From the NCBI RefSeq assembly GCF_030412785.1, contig NZ_CP125295.1, positions 6,324,001-6,388,000 on the forward strand: a DNA stretch of 64,000 nucleotides. The letters are read 5' to 3'. The notes under the pieces are model-generated. The model saw only the letters and a program-made list of their open reading frames with translations, had not been told where the DNA came from and searched no databases. How positions within the stretch are numbered: position 1 is the stretch's first letter; each line of letters opens with the position of its first letter. Below, piece by piece: positions 1-7,738 of the stretch. The position numbers and the translations under genes were made by a program. This DNA is from Paraburkholderia sabiae. GTDB taxonomy: Bacteria > Pseudomonadota > Gammaproteobacteria > Burkholderiales > Burkholderiaceae.

Positions 1-702
1 CCGCTCACGACGCACGTTGCGCCCGTGCCGATCAACACGCCGCTGCGCCTGCCGAATTCGTTCACGTCGCAGGGCACGAGTCTCTCGACGAACAACGCCG
101 ACACGGCAGGGCTCGTGTTCTCGCACTTCGTCACGGACCATATCGCCGTGACGTCGGTGGCGGGCATTCCGCCGAAGTTCCAGATCTACGGACACGGCGC
201 GATTCAGCCGCCCGGCCCGGCGGGCGCGCTCGGCAAGCAGGATATCGGCGATCCCGCCGTCAATCCGATCGTCAAGAGCGTGCGGCAATGGAGCCCGGCG
301 CTGATCTTCCAGTATTACTTCGCTTCGTCGACCGCGAAATTCCGGCCGTTTCTCGGCATCGGCGTGTCGTACAACTGGTTCAGCGACATCCAGCTGAACA
401 ACAATTTCGTCACGTCGACGCAGGACAACCTCGGCGCAATTCTCGCCGCGGGCGCGGGCAAGCCGGGGAAAACGACGGTGGAAGCGAAGGCGTCGTCGTC
501 GTGGGCACCCGTCTTCAATGCGGGCGCGATCTACAACGTCACCGACCACTGGGGCATCACGGCCTCCGTCACCTACATTCCGCTGAAGACGACTTCGTCG
601 GTGATCATCAAGGCGGCCGACGGGACGGAATTGGGCGTGTCGAAGTCGGAATTGAAGGCCAATCCGATCATCACGTATCTCGCCGTGTCGTACAAATTCT
701 GA
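1..702 (+). CDS. OmpW-family outer membrane protein, 3' portion
   Basis: The reading frame is open from the left edge, so the signal peptide and true start lie outside the window; about 233 residues are visible. The visible part fits the OmpW eight-stranded beta-barrel family: a mid-region with PALIFQYYF and FRPFLGIGVSYNWF, then HWGITASVTYIPLKT. The chain ends in the aromatic SYKF, the usual terminal-Phe signal for outer-membrane insertion by BAM. OmpW proteins form narrow channels for small hydrophobic compounds. Family assignment is from motif recognition; the substrate is unknown. It converges on the LysE-type gene downstream. Confidence 0.85.
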   Translation, partial: PLTTHVAPVPINTPLRLPNSFTSQGTSLSTNNADTAGLVFSHFVTDHIAVTSVAGIPPKFQIYGHGAIQPPGPAGALGKQDIGDPAVNPIVKSVRQWSPALIFQYYFASSTAKFRPFLGIGVSYNWFSDIQLNNNFVTSTQDNLGAILAAGAGKPGKTTVEAKASSSWAPVFNAGAIYNVTDHWGITASVTYIPLKTTSSVIIKAADGTELGVSKSELKANPIITYLAVSYKF

Positions 703-730
703 GCTCGGCGACCGTGACAAACGACAGGCG

Positions 731-758
731 AAAAAAAAGCCCGCCAAGGTGGCGGGCT
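731..758 (-). terminator. Rho-independent terminator
   Basis: An 8-bp perfect stem (AGCCCGCC/GGCGGGCT, 738-745 and 751-758) with a 5-nt loop is followed on the minus strand by a run of eight T. It lies about 180 nt beyond the LysE-type gene end and would stop minus-strand transcripts before they enter the OmpW gene. Confidence 0.75.
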
Positions 759-939
759 GAATCCATATCAGAGGAGACATGGAGGAGACAAGTCAGACTA
801 TAGCAAAACACTTGGTGCGTCGCAACATATGACGTTAGAGCGTCGGTTCTACGATGCATAAGGGTGACAAAACGTCGCAGCGCACCGTTCAGGTGCATTT
901 TTGTGCCTTGCATCATGACGACGAGCAGGCGAGTTCGCC

Positions 940-1596
940 TCAGTGACGCACCAGCGCCATCATCGCGCCGAAGCCGACGAACACGCCGCCCGTCAGCCGG
1001 TTGAACGCCTTCGCGACGCTGCTGCTCTTCAGCTTCGCGCCGATCTGCGTGCCGCACGCGGCATACACGACGTACCAGCTCACTTCCATCACCGCCGTCG
1101 TGGCGACGAGAATCGCGAATTGCGGGAGCGTCGGACGCGAGGCGTCGATGAACTGCGGCAACAGCGCAGCCGAAAACAGAATCGCCTTCGGATTGCTGCT
1201 GCCCACGAGAAAACCATTGCGCATCAACGCGCCGCGCGACGGCGCACGCTTCCCGCCGATTCCGCCCGTAGCCTCCGGTGACGCCTCGACCTGCGCCGCC
1301 GCGGCTTCGCTGACGGGCGCGCGCCACGCTTTTACACCGAGCCAGATCAGATACGCGGCACCGAGCAGGCGCAAGGCGTTGAACATCGTCGGCCATGCTT
1401 GCAGCAGCACACCGAGGCCCGCGACAGAAACGGCCAGCATCAACATCAGCGACATCAGGCAGCCGGCCATCGTGGCCGTAGTTTGACGCATGCCGTGACG
1501 GGCACCGTGCGTCATCATCAACAGCATGTTCGGGCCGGGAATCGCGCAAACGACGAAGATCGTGGCCAGATAGAGCCACCAGGTATGCAGACTCAT
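940..1596 (-). CDS. LysE/RhtB-family amino-acid exporter
   Basis: This 218-residue polytopic inner-membrane protein belongs to the LysE/RhtB translocator family, which exports amino acids or their analogues. The start at the codon for MSLHTWWLYLATIF gives the family's usual length and puts the conserved CAIPGPNMLL motif near residue 18; upstream in-frame codons add a non-membrane extension and are unlikely to be translated. Hydrophobic segments recur along the chain, including LMLMLAVSVAGLGVLL and a C-terminal GGVFVGFGAMMALV. The exported substrate cannot be read from sequence. A terminator-like hairpin separates it from the upstream dehydrogenase, so it is probably transcribed alone. Confidence 0.88.
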   Translation of the reverse strand: MSLHTWWLYLATIFVVCAIPGPNMLLMMTHGARHGMRQTTATMAGCLMSLMLMLAVSVAGLGVLLQAWPTMFNALRLLGAAYLIWLGVKAWRAPVSEAAAAQVEASPEATGGIGGKRAPSRGALMRNGFLVGSSNPKAILFSAALLPQFIDASRPTLPQFAILVATTAVMEVSWYVVYAACGTQIGAKLKSSSVAKAFNRLTGGVFVGFGAMMALVRH

Positions 1597-1615
1597 GATG
1601 CGTATTGCTCGCTGA

Positions 1616-1660
1616 AAAAGGAAAACGGGCGGGACGGACATTATGCCCGCCCCGCCCGTT
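1616..1660 (-). terminator. Probable rho-independent terminator
   Basis: Ten-base arms AACGGGCGGG (1624-1633) and CCCGCCCGTT (1651-1660) form a GC-rich hairpin. On the minus strand it is followed by TTTTCCTTTTTC. It would end the dehydrogenase transcript (1745-2614) before the LysE-type gene. Confidence 0.6.
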
Positions 1661-1744
1661 ACGATGCCGGTTCGCGCTGCCTGCCGATGCGGATAACCGC
1701 AAGCATCGACAATCGGCCGAAGCCAATGCCTTACTGCTGATCCA

Positions 1745-2614
1745 TCAACGCCCCGCGCGACGCGACGCGACCTGACCCAGCACCGCGAAATCCTTCTCAC
1801 CGTCGCCGTGAGCAACGGCTTCGATCAGGCTGTCGCGCACGACGCTCGCCACCGGAAGCGGCGTCGAGACGGACTCGGCGGCCGCCAGCGCGAGGCGCAC
1901 GTCCTTCAGACCGAGACGCGCCTTGAAAAGCGCCGGCTCGTAACGCTGTTCCGCGATCATCTTGCCGTAGCCCTGATAAACGGGGCCGGGAAACACGCTG
2001 TTCGTGATGACATCGAGAAAATCCTGCATCGCGACGCCATGGCCGCCGAGCAGCGCCGACGCCTCGCCGAGCGACTCGACGGCTGCCGCCAGCATGAAAT
2101 TCGCCGCCAGTTTCACGACGTTCGCCTGCTGCGGCAGCGAGCCGATCCGCCATGTCTTCTGACCGATCGAATCGAATACGGGCTGAACGCGGTCGATGGC
2201 TTCAGCGGGTCCGGCGGCGACGATCGTCAGCTTCGCCGCAGCGGCGACGTCGGGCCGGCCCATCACGGGGGCCGCGACGTAATGCAGGCCGCGGCCCGCG
2301 TGCGCCGTCGCCAGTTCTTCGGCCAGCGCCACGGAAACCGTCGCCATGTTCACGTGGATCAGCCCGCGCGGCGCGTGCTCGAGCAGCGACGCGCTGATGA
2401 CATCGCGCAGCGCGGCATCGTCGGCGAGCATCGAGAAGACGGCGTCGCCCGCGAAGGCTTCCGCGGGCGAACCGACCACCTGCGCGCCCAGCCCGACGAG
2501 CGGTTGTGCCTTCTCCGCCGAGCGGTTCCAGACGCGCACGCTGTGCCCGGCTTTCAACATGTTTGCGACCATCGCCGCACCCATTTCGCCGAGACCGATA
2601 AAACCGATGTCCAT
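1745..2614 (-). CDS. NAD(P)-dependent beta-hydroxyacid dehydrogenase
   Basis: A 289-residue member of the 3-hydroxyisobutyrate dehydrogenase/tartronate semialdehyde reductase family. The Rossmann motif GFIGLGEMG is at residues 4-12, the substrate-side motif AAPVMGRPD near 115, and the catalytic lysine is probably K168 in ANVVKLAANF. The variant MGRP in place of the common SGG motif points to the glyoxylate/succinic-semialdehyde reductase-like branch rather than true 3-hydroxyisobutyrate dehydrogenase; this is inference. The start is set by a clear AGGAG ribosome site seven bases upstream of ATG. It is divergent from the Mut7-C gene. Confidence 0.85.
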   Translation of the reverse strand: MDIGFIGLGEMGAAMVANMLKAGHSVRVWNRSAEKAQPLVGLGAQVVGSPAEAFAGDAVFSMLADDAALRDVISASLLEHAPRGLIHVNMATVSVALAEELATAHAGRGLHYVAAPVMGRPDVAAAAKLTIVAAGPAEAIDRVQPVFDSIGQKTWRIGSLPQQANVVKLAANFMLAAAVESLGEASALLGGHGVAMQDFLDVITNSVFPGPVYQGYGKMIAEQRYEPALFKARLGLKDVRLALAAAESVSTPLPVASVVRDSLIEAVAHGDGEKDFAVLGQVASRRAGR

Positions 2615-2715
2615 CAATAGCTCCTGTTCAAGAACCCGAAGTAGAGCACAGCCGCGCGCGCCGTGCAGGTAATTGCCCATCGGCGCGGCGCTTCGTGCGG
2701 TGCGATACTGGCATC

Positions 2716-3471
2716 ATGGTCACCGCGACTTTCCGCTTCTACGAAGAATTGAACGATTTCCTGGCGCGGCCACTGCGCCGGCAGTCGTTCAGTTACGAAT
2801 GCGCACGGTCTGCGTCGGCCAAACACATGATCGAGGCGCTCGGCGTGCCGCACACGGAAGTCGAACTGATCCTCGTGAACGGCGAATCGGTCGGCTTCGA
2901 TCATCAGTTGCAGGAAGGCGATCGCGTGGCCGTCTATCCGAAGTTCGAGACGCTCGACATCCAGCCTGTTCTGCGTGTGCGCGAGCGGCCGTTGCGGGTC
3001 GTGCGCTTCGTCGCCGATGCGCATCTCGGCGGGCTCGCGCAACTGCTGCGGCTCGCGGGCTTCGACACACTTTACGACAACCACTACGCGGATTCGCATA
3101 TCGAATCGATTGCATCCGATGAAGACCGTATCGTACTCACCCGCGACCGCGAACTGCTGAAACGCCGCTCGATCACGCACGGCTGCTACGTGCGCGCGCT
3201 GAAGCCCGAAGCGCAGTTGCGCGAGATGTTCGACCGGCTCGATCTGGCGCGCAGCGCGCGGCCGTTTCGTCTGTGCCTCACCTGCAACGTGCCGCTGCGG
3301 CGCATAGCGAAAGACGAAGCGATCGGCCGCGCGCCTGAGGGCGTGCTCGAACGGCATTCGCAGTTCGTCACCTGCGACGTATGCCGGCGCGTTTTCTGGG
3401 AAGGCTCGCACTGGCGGCGCATGCGCGCGCTGATGGACAGCGTGACGGGCGCGCCGACGCCGGCGAAATAG
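2716..3471 (+). CDS. Ubiquitin-like plus Mut7-C RNase domain protein
   Basis: A 251-residue protein with two recognisable parts. Residues 1-85 resemble the ubiquitin-fold domain found before Mut7-C (TATFRFYEELNDFL through GDRVAVYPKFETLD). The rest is a Mut7-C domain (DUF82): a PIN-like core with DAHLGGLAQLLRLAGFDT and IVLTRDRELLKR, then a zinc ribbon with the cysteine pairs CLTC and CDVC. Mut7-C proteins are predicted ribonucleases; the cellular RNA target is not known. The upstream codon at 2695 is also in frame, but the domain begins right after the chosen ATG. Confidence 0.85.
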   Translation: MVTATFRFYEELNDFLARPLRRQSFSYECARSASAKHMIEALGVPHTEVELILVNGESVGFDHQLQEGDRVAVYPKFETLDIQPVLRVRERPLRVVRFVADAHLGGLAQLLRLAGFDTLYDNHYADSHIESIASDEDRIVLTRDRELLKRRSITHGCYVRALKPEAQLREMFDRLDLARSARPFRLCLTCNVPLRRIAKDEAIGRAPEGVLERHSQFVTCDVCRRVFWEGSHWRRMRALMDSVTGAPTPAK

Positions 3472-3552
3472 CTCGGACTTACGCGGCCCCGCCGTTCAAG
3501 CGCCGCGCGATGCGTACAATATTGGATTGCTTACCCGTTTGAGGTTTTCCGC

Positions 3553-3840
3553 ATGGCAATGAAGAAATTCGACCTTGAGAAGAACAAGGCGCTGAAACTC
3601 GGCAACGACATGAAACAGTCGCTCGCCGCCGACCGCTTCGGCAAAGGCTCGTCGCAACAGCCGCAACTCGACCGCCGCGAACAGCGCAAGCTCGATCAGG
3701 CGAAAGGCCTCGTCCCGTTTGCCTGCAAGCTGCCCGAGACGCTCGTCGAACAGTTGAAGGAGCGCGCCGCGGCGCATCCCGAGGGCATGAACGGGCTGAT
3801 CGCCGAATTGCTCGTCAACGGGCTCGCCGCCAGCGCCTGA
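3553..3840 (+). CDS. Small conserved-looking protein, function unknown
   Basis: A 95-residue soluble protein with a basic first half (MAMKKFDLEKNKALKL) and a C-terminal half (LVPFACKLPETLVEQLKERAAAHPEGMNGLIAELLVNGLAA). The second half reads like a short strand followed by two helices, reminiscent of ribbon-helix-helix DNA-binding folds. That resemblance is weak, and I do not assign a function. No membrane segment or signal peptide is seen. The gene is monocistronic and ends in a strong terminator. Confidence 0.7.
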   Translation: MAMKKFDLEKNKALKLGNDMKQSLAADRFGKGSSQQPQLDRREQRKLDQAKGLVPFACKLPETLVEQLKERAAAHPEGMNGLIAELLVNGLAASA

Positions 3841-3889
3841 GCGGCGTTCCTGTCGCTTTCACCGGAAAGCGGACGCGCCCAAAATGCAA

Positions 3890-3920
3890 AAGGCCGAAGC
3901 ATCTGCTTCGGCCTTTCTTG
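3890..3920. terminator. Bidirectional terminator
   Basis: An 11-bp perfect stem AAGGCCGAAGC/GCTTCGGCCTT (3890-3900, 3905-3915) with loop ATCT. It is followed by TTTCTTG on the plus strand and by TTTTGCATTTT on the minus strand, serving both convergent small genes. Confidence 0.88.
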
Positions 3921-3970
3921 TTGCTGCGCCGGCATCGCTCTACAGCAGCCGGCGTGGCGAACGGGGCAGC

Positions 3971-4180
3971 TTAGTTTGCCGTGCCCTTGTCGTTCGTGCC
4001 AGCAGCCGAAGCTGCCGACGACACGCCAGCGCGCTTGCCGTGCGTCTTCAGTTGCTTGTGGGCGTGCTTTGGCTTCGCGGCGCTAGCTGCTGCCGGCGCT
4101 GCGTCGGATGCCTGTGCGAAAGCTTGAACGGACACCAGCGCGAGCGAGGCGGTGACGAGCGAGGCGATGATCTTCTTCAT
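3971..4180 (-). CDS. Small exported Ala/Lys/His-rich protein
   Basis: A 69-residue precursor. The N terminus (MKKIIASLVTASLALVSVQAFAQA) is a textbook Sec signal peptide with probable cleavage after AFA, leaving a mature peptide of about 45 residues rich in Ala, Lys and His (KPKHAHKQLKTHGKR). No domain is recognised; such basic low-complexity secreted peptides occur widely in Burkholderiaceae without known function. The start is chosen because the signal peptide begins there. Confidence 0.72.
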   Translation of the reverse strand: MKKIIASLVTASLALVSVQAFAQASDAAPAAASAAKPKHAHKQLKTHGKRAGVSSAASAAGTNDKGTAN

Positions 4181-4514
4181 GTGTGTTATCCCCAAACCTG
4201 ACGACATTTAAGTCAAATGTGAATTAGAACCGCATGATGGTGAAGCAGCCCGGCCGTTGCGCCGTGCGGCTCCCCGCGGGGAGTATCACGCAGCGTAGGC
4301 GGTTTGTCATCCCATAAAGTTCGATATGTATTTTCCGGGAGACAGCTTTCTTACTGATAGCTTTCGACGTATCGACGCTTCCCCGACAGCGTGCGCAGGT
4401 ATCATGTCGGCTGCCATTCATGCACGTTGTTTCGTCTGACCAGAGGCGCATTTAGCGCCTGCGAATGTTCGCCGCCAGTCGCACGAAACGATCCGTCTTG
4501 CCAGGAATTTCCGC
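4181..4514. other. Gene-poor divergent intergenic region
   Basis: No coding sequence is supported here. It must hold the promoters of the small exported gene (minus) and the EamA gene (plus). The only clear structure is a perfect 14-bp palindrome CTCCCCGCGGGGAG at 4270-4283. An AGGAA ribosome site at 4503-4507 precedes the TTG start of the transporter gene. Confidence 0.5.
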
Positions 4515-5450
4515 TTGAAAACCGCCACTCGCCAACACCTGCGCGCGAATCTTCTGATGCTCGTCGCCGCGATGATCTGGGGCAGCGCATTTGTCGCGCA
4601 ACGTCTGAGCCTCGACTCGATCGGACCTTTTCTTTTTACGGGGCTGCGCTTTCTGCTGGGCGCGTTCGTTGTCCTGATCGTGTGGTCGATTGCACGGCGT
4701 CGCAAGCCGGTGCCCGCGCGCGACGCCGGCGTTTCCCGTTCGACGCTTTGGCGCGACGGCGCGGTGCTCGGCCTGCTCGTCGCCGTGTCGATTTCCTGTC
4801 AGCAGATCGGCCTGCAATACACGAAAGTGGCGAATGCCGGCTTCATCAGTTCGCTGTATGTCGTGATCGTGCCGCTGCTGGGCGTCGTGCTGCGCCATCA
4901 GACGGGCATCGGCGTGTGGCTCGGCGCGCTGCTGGCCGCGCTCGGCATGTACTTTCTGAGCGTGGACGAACACTTTTCGATTCTGTACGGCGACTGGTTC
5001 CAGCTTGCGGGCTCGCTCGTCATTTCCGCGCAGGTCGTGCTCGTCAGCCGCTTTGCGCGCCGTCACGATCCGCTGGCGCTTGCACTGGTGCAGTTCGTCG
5101 TTTGCGGCGTCGTCAGTCTCGCAATTGGACTGGTCGTCGATCCGCTGCGCATCGGCGACATCGTGCGCGCCGCGCCGACCATTCTCTATGGCGGCGCGCT
5201 GTCCGTGGGCGTCGCGTACACAATTCAGGTCGTCGCGCAGAAAGACGCCGCGCCTGCGCACGCAGCCGTGATTTTCAGCATGGAAGGTGTGTTCGCCGCG
5301 TTGGCCGGCTGGCTCGTGCTGGGCGAAACGCTCGCGCCGCGCGCGCTGCTCGGATGCGCGTTGATGCTCGCGGGACTGATCGTGTGTCAGGTGATGCCGA
5401 TGTGGACGGCACGGCGAGGTGTCTCGTCGGATTCGGCGGAACCGGCCTGA
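4515..5450 (+). CDS. EamA/DMT-superfamily transporter
   Basis: A 311-residue inner-membrane protein of the drug/metabolite transporter superfamily, with about ten hydrophobic helices in two EamA repeats. The first repeat starts LLMLVAAMIWGSAFVAQRLSL and the second near residue 160 (WFQLAGSLVISAQVVLVSRFA). The conserved late motif PAHAAVIFSMEGVFAALAGWLVLGETL is present. The start is TTG: it has an AGGAA site at seven bases' spacing and no better ATG precedes the first helix. The substrate is unknown; the family exports or imports metabolites, amino acids or drugs. Confidence 0.88.
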   Translation: MKTATRQHLRANLLMLVAAMIWGSAFVAQRLSLDSIGPFLFTGLRFLLGAFVVLIVWSIARRRKPVPARDAGVSRSTLWRDGAVLGLLVAVSISCQQIGLQYTKVANAGFISSLYVVIVPLLGVVLRHQTGIGVWLGALLAALGMYFLSVDEHFSILYGDWFQLAGSLVISAQVVLVSRFARRHDPLALALVQFVVCGVVSLAIGLVVDPLRIGDIVRAAPTILYGGALSVGVAYTIQVVAQKDAAPAHAAVIFSMEGVFAALAGWLVLGETLAPRALLGCALMLAGLIVCQVMPMWTARRGVSSDSAEPA

Positions 5451-5489
5451 ACGCTGGCGCTGCTATTAACACACCGCCGCCAGCACCGC

Positions 5490-5756
5490 TTAAGCCGCCA
5501 CCTGCGCCACCATGCTCCGCCAGCTTTCGACGGGCCGGTGTTTATACGACGTCGGCGGAAACACACACCAGCAGCCGTCGTCGTGACGGAAAAAGAACAG
5601 CGAGCGCGTGCCATCCGGCGATGTCGTCTCGACGCGCACGTAACGCGTGTTGTCCCATTTCGTGCGACCGAACTGCGTGACGTGCACCGGCTCCGTGACT
5701 GGCCCGAGCCATTTCTCGACCAGGAATCGCAGCGACTGTTCCGTGGCGTTTCTCAT
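5490..5756 (-). CDS. Small hypothetical protein, downstream gene of a coupled pair
   Basis: An 88-residue protein (MRNATEQSLRFLVEKWLG ...) with a central beta-rich, aromatic region: RYVRVETTSPDGTRSLFFFRHDDGCWCVFPP. No family is recognised and there is no signal peptide. Its ATG overlaps the stop of the upstream gene as ATGA (5753-5756) and has a GGAG site six bases away. This chooses the start over a GTG at 5768 and suggests translational coupling. Confidence 0.65.
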   Translation of the reverse strand: MRNATEQSLRFLVEKWLGPVTEPVHVTQFGRTKWDNTRYVRVETTSPDGTRSLFFFRHDDGCWCVFPPTSYKHRPVESWRSMVAQVAA

Positions 5757-5950
5757 GATGTTCTCCACGTCGTCTTGCCGCGAGGGTTATCGCGCGACGT
5801 GTCCCGCTCGTCCTGCTCCGCCTCTGCCGCCTCTTCCGCCGCGAGCTCGATCGCCCGTTGCGTTGCTGCCGCTCGCAGCGCCCTGCAATCCGCCGCGTGC
5901 CGCATGTCCGACAGCAGCCGGACCAGTTGTCGCGCGTTTCTGCGTTTCAT
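5753..5950 (-). CDS. Small hypothetical protein, upstream gene of a coupled pair
   Basis: A 65-residue charged helical protein (MKRRNARQLVRLLSDMRHAADCRALR ... ELAAEEAAEAEQDERD). It is strongly biased to Arg, Ala and Glu and probably forms one long helix or coiled coil. No known family is recognised. Evidence that it is real is its ATGA overlap with the downstream small gene and the lower-GC, promoter-like stretch upstream (5980-6080). Confidence 0.5.
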   Translation of the reverse strand: MKRRNARQLVRLLSDMRHAADCRALRAAATQRAIELAAEEAAEAEQDERDTSRDNPRGKTTWRTS

Positions 5951-6215
5951 AAGCACCCCCGCACCGCACAAAAGACTTGAGAAAGCACTTTAACTTTAGG
6001 CTTTGATGTCTTGTGTCTCTAGTTGTTTTGACGAAATAGCAACACTCAAATTCGAATTGGATGACTGAGTATTTCGTCGGTTTTCATCGTGCTCCCGGCA
6101 ACGCGCGTGTTCTGTGCGCTGGCGACCGCAACGCAGCAAGTGCGCGGGCCGCGCGGCGCTTCAAGTGGCATTGAATATGCGGTCGTCCGTTGTGCGGCGC
6201 TTTGGCTAAAAAACG

Positions 6216-7568
6216 TCAGTTCACCGAAGGGCGCGTTGCGTTCAATGCTTTCTGTATTCCCGCAAGCGCCGCGCCCGCCGCCAGTACGCATGCCGAATAG
6301 ATCAGCCCGCGCTCGAGGCCCACGCCGTCGGACACCCAGCCGATCACCGTCGGTCCGACGATCTGTCCGAACGCGAACACGATCGTGAACGCGCTGATGC
6401 CGCGTCCCCAGTGCGCAGCGGGCAGATTGTGTCGCACGAACGCCGTCGTCGATGCCACGGCCGACAGAAACGTCGCGCCGAACAGCAAGCCCGACGCGAA
6501 CGCGATCACAGGATGCGTGACGATCGCGGGCATCAGCGTCGCGAGCGCGAGCAACGCATTGAGCAGGGCGAGCGCCTGGCCGCCGCGCATGCGGTCGAGC
6601 AGCTTCGACCAGATGCGCGCCGACACGATCGTCGCGACGCCCAGCAGCAGATAAAAGCCCGTGACGACGCCTTCGCTCATGCCGTCATTGCGCAGCAGCG
6701 CGACGATGAACGTCATGTAGCCGATATAGCCGACGCCGAACAATCCATAACCGGCGAGCGCAAATGCATAACGCAGCATCGGCGCGGCGCGCTCGTTCGT
6801 CGATGCGGCGCCCGCCGCGTCCTTACGCAGCACATGCTGGCTGTCGATACGCCGCGCCGCCCTGCCCGCGATCAACGACAACGCGACGCACGCTGCCGCG
6901 AGCGCGAACCACGCGAGTTGCCAGCCATGCGCGCGCTGCACGGCGGACAAGGAAGCGAGCGAGAGCGGCACGAGCAGCGCTGACGCGACGATGCCCCACC
7001 CTGTGCCGCCGTAGTACAGACCAAGAACGAGCCCGGCATCGCGCGGATGCGACGTCGCGAGCCGCGCCGCGAGAACGCCGCCGCTCACGAAAATAAAGGC
7101 GCTCGCGATGCCCGTCGCGACGCGCTGCGCGAACAGCGCGTTGGTATCGGAGAGCATGCCTGTCATGGCCATCAGCAACGCCGTCGCGACGCATCCCGCC
7201 ACGAACAGCACACCCGCCGACCATCGACGGGACAGGCGCGGAAACGCGAGCGCGCCGAGCAGATAGCCGAGCGCATTGGCCGTATTCATCGCGCCCGATT
7301 GCGCGAAGCTCCAGCCGAGGTCGGCCTTCATCGGCGGCAACAGCAGTGCGTAGGAAAAGCGCGCGAGTCCCAGCGCGATCGCGCTGCCCATCGACAGGCT
7401 CACGGCCAGCCAGAGCGTCGGCCCGCGCCGCGGCGAACCGGCGGCATCGGTGTCCGTAGCGTGCGCAGTCGAACCGTGTTGCGCGCGCCGCGGGCTTCGT
7501 TCCGCGCCCGCGAGATTGTTCATGCTGCTGGACCAGGAAACCACGCGTCGGGCGAAACCAGTCGTCAT
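6216..7568 (-). CDS. MFS transporter, YbfB/YjiJ type
   Basis: An inner-membrane permease of about 450 residues. The membrane core begins with LWLAVSLSMGSAIALGLARFSYALLLPPM, a signature of the YbfB/YjiJ branch of the major facilitator superfamily, and about twelve hydrophobic helices follow, ending QIVGPTVIGWVSDGVGLERGLIYSACVLAAGAALAG. The first 50 residues are polar and poorly conserved-looking. An alternative ATG at 7523 would shorten the protein to 435 residues, and neither start has a convincing ribosome site. The substrate is unknown. It is divergent from a diguanylate cyclase gene. Confidence 0.85.
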   Translation of the reverse strand: MTTGFARRVVSWSSSMNNLAGAERSPRRAQHGSTAHATDTDAAGSPRRGPTLWLAVSLSMGSAIALGLARFSYALLLPPMKADLGWSFAQSGAMNTANALGYLLGALAFPRLSRRWSAGVLFVAGCVATALLMAMTGMLSDTNALFAQRVATGIASAFIFVSGGVLAARLATSHPRDAGLVLGLYYGGTGWGIVASALLVPLSLASLSAVQRAHGWQLAWFALAAACVALSLIAGRAARRIDSQHVLRKDAAGAASTNERAAPMLRYAFALAGYGLFGVGYIGYMTFIVALLRNDGMSEGVVTGFYLLLGVATIVSARIWSKLLDRMRGGQALALLNALLALATLMPAIVTHPVIAFASGLLFGATFLSAVASTTAFVRHNLPAAHWGRGISAFTIVFAFGQIVGPTVIGWVSDGVGLERGLIYSACVLAAGAALAGIQKALNATRPSVN

Positions 7569-7660
7569 GTCGTTGTTTGTATCGATCGAATGGGCTATCA
7601 CTGTACATCGCGAACCTGCGTTTGGCCGCGCGCTTCGCGAGCCTGCTAGCCTGGTGGCAA

Positions 7661-7715
7661 CATGCGTGGCACATGCGTGGCACATGCGAGGTACATTCAC
7701 CGCACATTCACGGCC
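7661..7715. repeat. 11-bp tandem repeat, about five decaying copies
   Basis: Consecutive 11-base units read CATGCGTGGCA, CATGCGTGGCA, CATGCGAGGTA, CATTCACCGCA and CATTCACGGCC. The first two are identical and the rest diverge progressively. They fill the divergent spacer, ending about ten bases before the ribosome site of the diguanylate cyclase gene. The spacing is close to one helical turn. Confidence 0.8.
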
Positions 7716-7738
7716 CGATCACGACGGAGAGCACGCTC

